From: Betaproteobacteria bacterium
Lineage (GTDB): Bacteria > Pseudomonadota > Gammaproteobacteria > Burkholderiales > Gallionellaceae
Reading direction: 5' to 3'
Assembly (NCBI GenBank): GCA_028871775.1
Contig: JAGWMH010000082.1
Coordinates: 1 to 7,680, forward strand
DNA length: 7,680 nucleotides
The position numbers and the translations under genes were made by a program. Shown here piece by piece: positions 1-5,564 of this stretch (positions within the stretch are counted from its first letter, which is position 1; each line of letters opens with the position of its first letter). The notes under the pieces are model-generated. The model had not been told where the DNA came from and ran no database searches. It saw nothing but the letters and a program-made list of their open reading frames with translations.

Positions 1-98
1 TTGCTGTGCGCGACGGACGCATCAAGGCGGGGCAGAACATACTGCTGGAGGCGGTGGGCGGCGGGTTTACCTGGGGTGCAGTGCTGGTGAAATGGTGA
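1..98 (+). CDS. fabH: 3-oxoacyl-[ACP] synthase III (KAS III), C-terminal fragment
   Basis: Only the last 31 codons and the TGA stop (96-98) are in the window; the gene begins upstream. The frame reads [11 protein letters not shown], then [18 protein letters not shown]. This matches the highly conserved C-terminus of FabH, whose GGGFTWG strand closes the thiolase fold. FabH condenses acetyl-CoA with malonyl-ACP to start type II fatty-acid synthesis in the cytoplasm. The catalytic Cys, His and Asn lie upstream and cannot be checked here. The position directly before fabD on the same strand is the standard proteobacterial order (plsX-fabH-fabD-fabG), which supports the call despite the short fragment. 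Confidence 0.93.
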   Translation, partial: AVRDGRIKAGQNILLEAVGGGFTWGAVLVKW

Positions 99-110
99 GT
101 CAGTCGCTAG

Positions 111-178
111 ACGTTAGTCGCTAGTCGTTAGTTAAACCGGTTTTTCAACTAACGACTAACGACTACCAACTAACGACT
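111..178. repeat. Short direct and inverted repeats forming a long hairpin in the fabH-fabD spacer
   Basis: The 86-bp spacer is built largely from variants of the unit TAACGACT and its complement. AACTAACGACT occurs at 147-157 and again at 168-178, with a partial copy between them. Its complement AGTCGTTAGTT is at 123-133, and a variant copy precedes it from 113. Bases 115-133 can pair with 147-165 in 18 of 19 positions (one C/A mismatch at 121/159), leaving a 13-nt loop that contains AAACCGGTTT. There is no run of T after the stem, so it is not a classic intrinsic terminator. It looks like a small dispersed intergenic repeat or locally expanded repeat; whether copies exist elsewhere in the genome cannot be seen here. 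Confidence 0.85.
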
Positions 179-184
179 GCTCTT

Positions 185-1117
185 ATGATTAAATTCGCTT
201 TTGTATTTCCCGGCCAGGGTTCGCAATCGCGCGGCATGATGAACGGCTATGCCGATTATGCTGCGGTGCGCGAAACCTTCACCGAGGCATCTGACGTGCT
301 GAAGCAGGATCTGTGGCAACTGGTCGCCGAAGGCAGCGATGCCGACCTCAACGCCACGGTGAACACCCAGCCCATCATGCTCACAGCCGGTGTGGCGGTG
401 TATCGCGCCTGGCAATCACAAGGCGGCGCTGCTCCGGCGATGATGGCCGGACACAGCCTGGGTGAATACACCGCGCTGGTTGCAGCAGGTGCGCTGAGCT
501 TTGCCGATGCGCTGCCGCTGGTGCGCTACCGTGCGCAATGCATGCAGCAGGCCGTGCCGGAAGGAGTGGGCGGTATCGCAGCGATACTCGGCCTGGATGA
601 CGACACGGTGCGTGCCGTGTGCGCTGAAGGCGCGCAGGGTGAAGTGCTGGAAGCGGTGAATTACAACTCACCCGCACAGGTGGTGATCGCCGGTAATCGC
701 GCGGCGGTGGAGCGCGGCATGGAGCTGGCCAAGGCCAAGGGCGCTAAGCGCGCCATCATGCTGCCGATGAGCGTACCATCGCATTGCCGGTTGCTGAAAG
801 ACGCGGCGGAGCAGTTGCGCGGCTATCTCGCCAATGTCGCGGTGCAAACTCCGGCCATTCCGGTGCTGCATAATGCCGACGTGAAGAGCCATGCGGATGC
901 GGCCTCGATCAAGGACGCCCTGGTGCGCCAGCTGTATTCGCCGGTGCGCTGGGTGGAAACCGTGCTGGAATTCGGCAAGCACGGCATCACGCACAACGCC
1001 GAATGCGCGCCGGGCAAGGTGCTGGCGGGGTTGAACAAACGCATCGACACCAACCAGCAGGCCTTGGCCATCAACGATGGTGAAGCATTGAAACTGGCTT
1101 TGGAGGCGCTTTCATAA
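185..1117 (+). CDS. fabD: Malonyl-CoA:ACP transacylase (310 aa)
   Basis: This enzyme moves the malonyl group from CoA to the phosphopantetheine arm of AcpP, supplying the extender unit for every elongation cycle. The N-terminus MIKFAFVFPGQGSQ is the family signature and fixes the ATG start. The nucleophile elbow GHSLGE is at 89-94 with Ser91. The carboxylate-binding Arg is R116, the catalytic His is H200 in VPSHC, and Q249 in RQLYSPV matches the oxyanion-side Gln of E. coli FabD. The C-terminal block APGKVLAGLNKRI is present in usual form. Length is normal (E. coli about 309 aa). No Shine-Dalgarno sequence precedes the ATG: the bases just before it are the repeat tail plus GCTCTT. fabG follows after 42 bp. 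No truncation or missing residue is seen. Confidence 0.98.
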   Translation: MIKFAFVFPGQGSQSRGMMNGYADYAAVRETFTEASDVLKQDLWQLVAEGSDADLNATVNTQPIMLTAGVAVYRAWQSQGGAAPAMMAGHSLGEYTALVAAGALSFADALPLVRYRAQCMQQAVPEGVGGIAAILGLDDDTVRAVCAEGAQGEVLEAVNYNSPAQVVIAGNRAAVERGMELAKAKGAKRAIMLPMSVPSHCRLLKDAAEQLRGYLANVAVQTPAIPVLHNADVKSHADAASIKDALVRQLYSPVRWVETVLEFGKHGITHNAECAPGKVLAGLNKRIDTNQQALAINDGEALKLALEALS

Positions 1118-1147
1118 ACAGTTTTTGTGGTTTTCGTAGGTAGGGTT

Positions 1148-1154
1148 AAGGAGG
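1148..1154 (+). promoter_or_regulatory. Strong ribosome binding site of fabG
   Basis: AAGGAGG lies 5 nt before the ATG at 1160. It is a near-perfect complement of the 16S rRNA 3' end. It settles the fabG start at 1160 rather than the in-frame GTG at 1127, which would add 11 residues not typical of FabG. It is much stronger than the ribosome sites of the neighbouring genes. Confidence 0.9.
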
Positions 1155-1159
1155 ATATT

Positions 1160-1897
1160 ATGAGTCTGAAGGAAAAAACCGCTCTTGTTACAGGAGGCGC
1201 GCGAGGGATCGGTAAAGCCATTGCTCTCAAGTTGGCTCGCCAGGGCGCTAATGTCGCCATTCTTGATATGGCCATGGCCCCTGATACGGTAAAAGAGGTC
1301 GAGGAGCTTGGGGTTAAAGCCATCAGCGTTGAAGCCAATGTTACCAAGCTGGAATCGGTAGAAAAGGCCGTCGAGCAGGTGATTGCTACGTTCGGCCGCC
1401 TCGACATGGTCGTTAACAATGCCGGGGTTACCAGAGACAACCTTTTCTTGCGGATGAAACCGGAAGAGTGGGATCTGGTTATTTCTGTCAATTTGACCGG
1501 CGCTTTTAATGTGTGCAAGGCTGTTAACAAGCAGATGTTCAAGCAGCGCGCAGGCAAGATTGTTAATATCGCATCGGTGGTTGGGCAGATGGGTAATGCG
1601 GGGCAGGCAAACTATGCAGCGTCGAAGGCAGGCCTTATTGGACTTACCAAGACATTGGCGCGTGAATTTGCAGCACGAAATATTCAGGTCAATGCGGTTG
1701 CCCCGGGATTCATCAATACGGAAATGACCGCAAGTTTGCCGGATGATGTGAAGCAGCATTTTATCAATAACATTCCGGCCGGCAGCTTCGGCAGCGCCGA
1801 GAATGTCGCCGATGTGGTGGCCTTTCTATGCAGCGCCGATGCGGATTATGTTACCGGCCAGGTCATCAATGTTGATGGCGGAATGGTCATGTCCTAG
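1160..1897 (+). CDS. fabG: 3-oxoacyl-[ACP] reductase, SDR family (245 aa)
   Basis: FabG reduces 3-oxoacyl-ACP to 3-hydroxyacyl-ACP in each elongation cycle. It is a classical short-chain dehydrogenase: cofactor loop TGGARGIG at 11-18, NNAG at 86-89, and catalytic N111, S139, Y152 and K156 (YAASK). R130 and R173 align with the E. coli arginines R129 and R172 that dock ACP, which supports a true fatty-acid role. Length matches the family (E. coli 244 aa). Two things are odd. GC is about 52% by hand count, against roughly 60% or more in fabD and fabF, with more A/T-ending codons. The second beta strand ends in Asp (AILD, D36), a residue that usually favours NAD(H), whereas E. coli FabG has Ala36/Thr37 and uses NADPH; R15 of the NADP type is still present. 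The sequence is less like the usual betaproteobacterial FabG than its neighbours are like theirs, so replacement by a transferred copy is plausible. An SDR for another 3-oxoacyl substrate is a less likely alternative given the context. Confidence 0.94.
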   Translation: MSLKEKTALVTGGARGIGKAIALKLARQGANVAILDMAMAPDTVKEVEELGVKAISVEANVTKLESVEKAVEQVIATFGRLDMVVNNAGVTRDNLFLRMKPEEWDLVISVNLTGAFNVCKAVNKQMFKQRAGKIVNIASVVGQMGNAGQANYAASKAGLIGLTKTLAREFAARNIQVNAVAPGFINTEMTASLPDDVKQHFINNIPAGSFGSAENVADVVAFLCSADADYVTGQVINVDGGMVMS

Positions 1898-1918
1898 GCT
1901 GAACAAGCCTGCTCGCCC

Positions 1919-1953
1919 CGGGCGACATAGATCCTGCGCCCGCTCAAGTTTTT
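1919..1953 (+). terminator. Possible weak terminator after fabG
   Basis: CGGGCG (1919-1924) can pair with CGCCCG (1937-1942) around a 12-nt loop, followed six bases later by five T residues (1949-1953). The stem is short and the T-run is not adjacent, so this is at best an imperfect intrinsic terminator. A competing small hairpin TCGCC/GGCGA overlaps its left arm. It lies 21 bp after the fabG stop, a sensible place to end or attenuate the upstream transcript. Confidence 0.35.
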
Positions 1954-1957
1954 CCGA

Positions 1958-1974
1958 TAAACGCTATTCGTTTA
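1958..1974. repeat. Small inverted repeat before the AI-2E-type gene
   Basis: TAAACG (1958-1963) and CGTTTA (1969-1974) form a perfect 6-bp stem with the 5-nt loop CTATT. It sits between the T-run after fabG and the next gene. It could be an operator-like or RNA structure, or chance; no known motif is recognised. Confidence 0.3.
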
Positions 1975-2013
1975 CTGAGGAATATCTGATTTGGGGTTTT
2001 GATTCCCAGAGTC

Positions 2014-2022
2014 AGGAAGAGG
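2014..2022 (+). promoter_or_regulatory. Ribosome binding site of the AI-2E-type gene
   Basis: The purine block AGGAAGAGG ends 9 nt before ATG 2032. It supports this start over the in-frame TTG at 1999, which would place the purine block inside the coding region and add an arginine-rich, non-membrane leader. Confidence 0.6.
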
Positions 2023-2031
2023 CATAACCCC

Positions 2032-3075
2032 ATGGAAAAACGCTTTGAATATTTCGCACAGCTTGCCGTAGTATTCATTCTGGTGGCAGGTTGCTTCCTG
2101 GTGCTGAGGCCGTTCCTGAGCGCGACACTGCTCGCCACGGTGGTGTGCGTCACGACCTGGCCACTTTATCTCTGGTTATTGCGCAGGATGAAGGGCAGGC
2201 AAAACATGGCCGCGTTCACCATGACGCTATCGCTGGCACTCGTGGTCATCCTGCCGCTGGCGCTGGTGGCGTACAATCTTGCCGATAACATCACCGCCTT
2301 TTACGATGGGGTCAGGCAGGCCGTCGAGAACGGACCGCTCGAGCCTCCGGCTTGGGTAAAGGGGGTGCCGGTAGTCGGCAAATCAGTCCATAAATATTGG
2401 CACCTGCTCGCCACCAACCGGGAAGAAATGGACGCCCTGACGCAACGCTTGCTGGAGCCCGCCAGGAATATTCTGCTGGCGGGCGGAATCATGCTTGGGC
2501 ATGGTGTTCTGGAAATGAGTCTGGCCGCCTTCATCAGTTTCTTTTTTTACCGCGATGGCGTAGCGCTGGTGAGTTTTCTCAACACGGCGATGGATCGGCT
2601 GGTTGGGGCCCATGCGGAGAATGTCCTTGGCATCATCAACAAAACCGTGCGGAGTGTCATGTACGGGCTATTGGGAACCGCGCTGGCGCAGGGTTTCGTT
2701 GCCACGATTGGTTTCGCCATCGCAGGCGTGCCGGCAGCACTGCTGCTCGGTGTAGTCACTTTTCTATTCTCCATGTTTCCCGTCGGGCCGCCCCTGATAT
2801 GGGGCAGTGCGGCCATCTGGCTGTTCTACCAGGGCACAGTGGGATGGGGAATTTTCATGCTGCTGTGGGGGTTTTTCCTGATCAGCACCGTGGACAACGT
2901 GGTGAAACCCCTGTTGATCAGCCGCAGCAGCAACTTGCCGTTTATCCTGGTTTTGCTCGGTGTAATAGGGGGTGTGCTCGCCTTCGGTTTCATCGGTGTT
3001 TTCATCGGGCCGACGCTGCTTGCGGTGGGATACAGCCTGATACAGGAGTGGTCGGCCCACCATCTCAGGAGTTGA
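2032..3075 (+). CDS. AI-2E family (YdiK/UPF0118-like) inner-membrane transporter, 347 aa
   Basis: This is a multi-pass membrane protein of the PF01594 family, whose members include YdiK, TqsA (AI-2 export) and some sodium/proton antiporters; the substrate here is unknown. Hydrophobic segments are seen at about 9-27, 30-50, 61-83, 147-173, 208-232, 234-250, 255-285 and 302-335. A soluble, amphipathic stretch lies at about 84-145, as usual in the family. Typical motifs are the FPVGPPLIWG turn (249-258), DNVVKPLLISR (288-298) and the C-terminal FGFIGVFIGPTLLAVGYSLIQEW block (318-340), which resembles YdiK most. Length is normal. The gene is 134 bp after fabG and 157 bp before acpP, so it interrupts the usual fabG-acpP adjacency and is probably not part of fatty-acid synthesis itself. 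Specific function cannot be inferred; quorum-signal export would be a guess. Confidence 0.9.
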   Translation: MEKRFEYFAQLAVVFILVAGCFLVLRPFLSATLLATVVCVTTWPLYLWLLRRMKGRQNMAAFTMTLSLALVVILPLALVAYNLADNITAFYDGVRQAVENGPLEPPAWVKGVPVVGKSVHKYWHLLATNREEMDALTQRLLEPARNILLAGGIMLGHGVLEMSLAAFISFFFYRDGVALVSFLNTAMDRLVGAHAENVLGIINKTVRSVMYGLLGTALAQGFVATIGFAIAGVPAALLLGVVTFLFSMFPVGPPLIWGSAAIWLFYQGTVGWGIFMLLWGFFLISTVDNVVKPLLISRSSNLPFILVLLGVIGGVLAFGFIGVFIGPTLLAVGYSLIQEWSAHHLRS

Positions 3076-3085
3076 AAAGAAAAGC

Positions 3086-3114
3086 CGGGGTCATTACAAA
3101 TTATCGAAACCCCG
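3086..3114. repeat. Inverted repeat after the AI-2E-type gene
   Basis: CGGGGT (3086-3091) pairs perfectly with ACCCCG (3109-3114) across a 17-nt A/T-rich loop, 10 bp after the stop codon. The right arm is followed by GAAAAAC, not T, so it lacks the T-run of an intrinsic terminator on the + strand. It may still stabilise or end the upstream transcript. Confidence 0.35.
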
Positions 3115-3159
3115 AAAAACTGGCGGCGGGAAGTATATAGCTGTTCAAGATTGAGGTTA

Positions 3160-3188
3160 TTGGGTATTTCCGGCAAGTTTGGTAGAAT
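3160..3188 (+). promoter_or_regulatory. Predicted sigma-70 promoter for acpP
   Basis: TAGAAT at 3183-3188 matches the -10 consensus in 5 of 6 bases. TTGGGT at 3160-3165 keeps the TTG of the -35, with an ideal 17-bp spacer. Transcription would start near 3195, giving a leader of roughly 38 nt before the acpP ATG. A dedicated promoter is expected because AcpP is needed in much larger amounts than the enzymes around it. This is a motif match only. Confidence 0.6.
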
Positions 3189-3220
3189 GCGCGCTGCTTT
3201 TTGAATTTATAACCATAAGT

Positions 3221-3228
3221 AGGGAGAG
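3221..3228 (+). promoter_or_regulatory. Ribosome binding site of acpP
   Basis: AGGGAGAG lies 4 nt before ATG 3233. It fixes the start there and excludes the in-frame upstream ATG at 3179, which overlaps the predicted promoter and would add 18 residues never found on ACP. Confidence 0.75.
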
Positions 3229-3232
3229 TTCC

Positions 3233-3469
3233 ATGTCTAGTATCGAACAACGCGTCAAGAAAATCGTTGCTGAACAACTCGGTGTAAACGAGTCCGAAGT
3301 CAAGAACGAGTCCTCGTTCGTCAATGATCTGGGCGCAGATTCCCTGGATACGGTTGAACTGGTGATGGCGCTGGAAGAAGAATTCGAATGCGAAATTCCG
3401 GATGAAGATGCGGAAAAAATCACCACCGTGCAACAGGCCATAGACTACGTCAACGCCCATCAGAAATAA
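3233..3469 (+). CDS. acpP: Acyl carrier protein (78 aa)
   Basis: AcpP carries growing acyl chains on a 4'-phosphopantetheine arm and is the shared substrate of FabD, FabH, FabG and FabF. The protein is small and very acidic, with the four-helix pattern of the family. The attachment site is Ser37 in [18 protein letters not shown], where helix II, the partner-recognition helix, begins. The C-terminal [13 protein letters not shown] is also standard. Length equals E. coli AcpP (78 aa with Met). It has its own predicted promoter and a good ribosome binding site, and fabF follows after 38 bp, so the two are probably co-transcribed. Confidence 0.98.
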   Translation: MSSIEQRVKKIVAEQLGVNESEVKNESSFVNDLGADSLDTVELVMALEEEFECEIPDEDAEKITTVQQAIDYVNAHQK

Positions 3470-3498
3470 TTCCTCCTTTCCTTCGTTCCCCAGTTAGC

Positions 3499-3502
3499 GG
3501 AG
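3499..3502 (+). promoter_or_regulatory. Ribosome binding site supporting the TTG start of fabF
   Basis: GGAG lies 5 nt before TTG 3508. It supports initiation at this rare codon. The next in-frame ATG is 70 codons downstream and would remove the conserved first strand and loop. Confidence 0.65.
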
Positions 3503-3507
3503 TCAGA

Positions 3508-4740
3508 TTGTCCAAACGCAGAGTAGTCATTACCGGACTGGGGATCATTTCCCCGGTCGGGACCGGAATTCCGGCGGTCTGGCAGAACATCGTCGCGGGA
3601 AAATCCGGTATTGCCAGAATCACCCACTTTGATGCCGGTGCGCTGACGGCGCAGATTGCCGGCGAAGTGAAAGATTTCGATGTCACGCAATATCTTTCCG
3701 CCAAGGATGCGCGCCGCATGGACCGGTTTATCCATTTCGGCCTGGTGGCCGGCATGGAGGCGTTCAAGGATTCCGGCCTGGAAGTTTCCGGGCAAAATGC
3801 CGAGCGCATCGGCGTGAACATCGGTTCCGGCATCGGCGGCCTGCCGATGATCGAGGACACGCACAGAGATTACCTTGCCGCAGGGCCGCGCAAAATCTCA
3901 CCGTTCTTTATTCCGGGCACCATCATCAACATGATCTCCGGCAACCTGTCCGTCATGTACGGATTGAAGGGCCCGAACCTGGCGATGGTCTCTGCCTGCA
4001 CCACCGGCACGCATTGCATCGGCGAATCGGCGCGCATCATCGAGTATGGCGATGCGGACGTGATGATCGCCGGGGGGGCGGAAGCGACGGTGAGCGCGCT
4101 GGCGGTGGGCGGTTTCGCTGCCGCCCGCGCACTCAGCACGCGCAACGATGATCCGGCCACGGCCAGCCGCCCCTGGGACAAGGGCCGCGATGGTTTCGTG
4201 ATCGGCGAAGGCGCGGGGGTGATGGTGCTGGAAGAATACGAGCATGCCAGGGCGCGCGGGGCGAGGATCTATGCGGAGCTCGCCGGCTACGGCATGAGCG
4301 GCGACGCCTACCATATTACCGCGCCGGATACCGACGGTCCGAAGCGCAGCATGCTGAATGCGTTGCGCAACGCCCGGCTGAACCCGCAGGATGTGCAGTA
4401 CATCAATGCACACGGCACCTCGACCCCGCTGGGCGACAAGAACGAAACCGACGCGATCAAGCTGGCATTCGGCGACCACGCCAAAAAGGTGGTGGTGAAT
4501 TCCACCAAGTCGATGACCGGCCACCTGCTGGGCGGCGCGGGCGGGATCGAATCGGTGTTCTGCGCGCTGGCGGTGCACCACCAGATCTCGCCGCCGACCA
4601 TCAACATCTTCGAGCAGGACCCGGAATGCGATCTGGACTACTGCGCGAACACCGCGCGCAACATGAAAATCGATGTCGCGGTGAACAACAACTTCGGCTT
4701 CGGCGGAACCAACGGCTCGCTGGTATTCCGCAAGATATAG
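3508..4740 (+). CDS. fabF: 3-oxoacyl-[ACP] synthase II (KAS II, 410 aa)
   Basis: FabF condenses acyl-ACP with malonyl-ACP in the elongation cycle and, in E. coli, also controls palmitoleate to vaccenate elongation. The thiolase-fold active site is complete: nucleophile C164 in SACTTGTHC, H302 in NAHGTSTPLGD, K334 and H339 in NSTKSMTGHLLGG. The C-terminal NNNFGFGGTN (393-402) contains the gating Phe, F398. Length agrees with E. coli FabF (about 413 aa). The N-terminus SKRRVVITGLGIISPVG is the family start, so translation must begin at TTG 3508, preceded by GGAG. It follows acpP by 38 bp and pabC begins 14 bp after its stop, the usual acpP-fabF-pabC arrangement. GC is high, above 60%. FabB is the close alternative, but length and context favour FabF. 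Confidence 0.97.
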   Translation: MSKRRVVITGLGIISPVGTGIPAVWQNIVAGKSGIARITHFDAGALTAQIAGEVKDFDVTQYLSAKDARRMDRFIHFGLVAGMEAFKDSGLEVSGQNAERIGVNIGSGIGGLPMIEDTHRDYLAAGPRKISPFFIPGTIINMISGNLSVMYGLKGPNLAMVSACTTGTHCIGESARIIEYGDADVMIAGGAEATVSALAVGGFAAARALSTRNDDPATASRPWDKGRDGFVIGEGAGVMVLEEYEHARARGARIYAELAGYGMSGDAYHITAPDTDGPKRSMLNALRNARLNPQDVQYINAHGTSTPLGDKNETDAIKLAFGDHAKKVVVNSTKSMTGHLLGGAGGIESVFCALAVHHQISPPTINIFEQDPECDLDYCANTARNMKIDVAVNNNFGFGGTNGSLVFRKI

Positions 4741-4754
4741 CCTCACCCAATCCG

Positions 4755-5564
4755 ATGCTGGTCAATGGCAAGCTTGGCAATTTGATCAGCATTCGCGATC
4801 GCGGCCTGCTCTACGGCGACGGGGTGTTCCGTACCCTGCGCGCATCCAATGGCCGCGCATTGCACTGGCCGCTGCATTACAGAAAACTTCAACACGATTG
4901 CGCCGCGCTGGGCATTGTCTGCCCGGATGTTGCATTGCTTTCCGCCGAGTTGAACGACTTGCTCGTGCAGCACCCTGACGGAGTGGTGAAGCTGATCGTC
5001 ACGCGCGGGGAGGGTATGCGCGGCTATGCGCCTCCCGTGCAGTCCATGCCTGCCCGCATCTGGGATGTTTCTCCTATGCCCGGCTACCCGGCTGATTGGG
5101 CAAGATATGGAATCAAGGCGCGGCTGTGCCAACTGCGCTTGAGCCAACAGCCGCGTTTGGCGGGAATCAAGCATCTCAACCGCCTGGAAAATGTGCTGGC
5201 CGCGGCGGAATGGGACGACGCGGACATTGCGGAAGGCGTGCTGCTGGATGCACAGGGCAATGTGATAGAAGGCACGCGCTACAACCTGTTCATGGTGCGG
5301 GACGGGGCATTGCTGACCCCGGACCTGTCGCGCTGCGGGGTGGCTGGCGTGCAGCGCGAACGGGTGATGGAATGGGCGGCTAAGCACAACGTGCCATGCC
5401 GGGTGGAGCAATTCGGGCTGGCGGAATTGCTCGCCGCCGACGAGGTTTTCCTGGTGAACAGCGTCATCGGGCTGTGGCCGGTGCGTGAGTTGCAGAGCCG
5501 CACCTGGAGCCATTGCCCGGTTGCCATGCAGGCGCAGAAAGGGCTGGCTCATGCGCTCGATTAA
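4755..5564 (+). CDS. pabC: 4-amino-4-deoxychorismate lyase (269 aa)
   Basis: PabC is a PLP enzyme that splits 4-amino-4-deoxychorismate into 4-aminobenzoate and pyruvate for folate synthesis. It belongs to the class IV aminotransferase fold. The N-terminal block ISIRDRGLLYGDGVFRTLR (11-29) is typical. The PLP lysine is K139 in LAGIKHLNRLENVLAA, which closely matches E. coli PabC around K159. E172 in NVIEGTRYNLF is the conserved glutamate near the pyridine nitrogen. Length equals E. coli PabC (269 aa). The ATG at 4755 matches the family start; an open frame reaches further up into fabF but that part is not homologous. No Shine-Dalgarno is seen, so translation may depend on ribosomes ending fabF 14 bp earlier. 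D-amino-acid or branched-chain aminotransferases share the fold, but context and the GIKHLNRLE motif favour PabC. Confidence 0.93.
   Translation: MLVNGKLGNLISIRDRGLLYGDGVFRTLRASNGRALHWPLHYRKLQHDCAALGIVCPDVALLSAELNDLLVQHPDGVVKLIVTRGEGMRGYAPPVQSMPARIWDVSPMPGYPADWARYGIKARLCQLRLSQQPRLAGIKHLNRLENVLAAAEWDDADIAEGVLLDAQGNVIEGTRYNLFMVRDGALLTPDLSRCGVAGVQRERVMEWAAKHNVPCRVEQFGLAELLAADEVFLVNSVIGLWPVRELQSRTWSHCPVAMQAQKGLAHALD

Noticed and set aside
99..184. CRISPR array or tRNA in the fabH-fabD spacer
   Set aside because: The repeats are only about 8-11 bp, are partly inverted and lack regular spacers; no cloverleaf or TTC loop is present.
823..1759. - strand open frames across fabD and fabG
   Set aside because: They cross the boundary of two certain genes on the opposite strand, and no domain is recognised.
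1950..2010. Sigma-70 promoter before the AI-2E-type gene
   Set aside because: No pair of -35 and -10 boxes with acceptable match and 16-18-bp spacing was found.
2397..3140. 247-codon + strand open frame overlapping the transporter gene in another frame
   Set aside because: It lies inside a well-supported membrane protein gene and its translation is rich in Gly, Arg, His and Cys with no family resemblance.
3531..3579. Palindrome CCGGAATTCCGG and nearby inverted repeats at the 5' end of fabF
   Set aside because: They fall in codons for the conserved N-terminus (ITGLGIISPVGTGIPAV) and can be explained by coding and high GC; no independent sign of a regulatory role.
3898..4746. Long open frame (282 codons) on the - strand opposite fabF
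   Set aside because: It is a mirror of a GC-rich gene with strong third-position bias, reads as a low-complexity Arg/His/Ala-rich protein, and overlaps a certain gene along its whole length.
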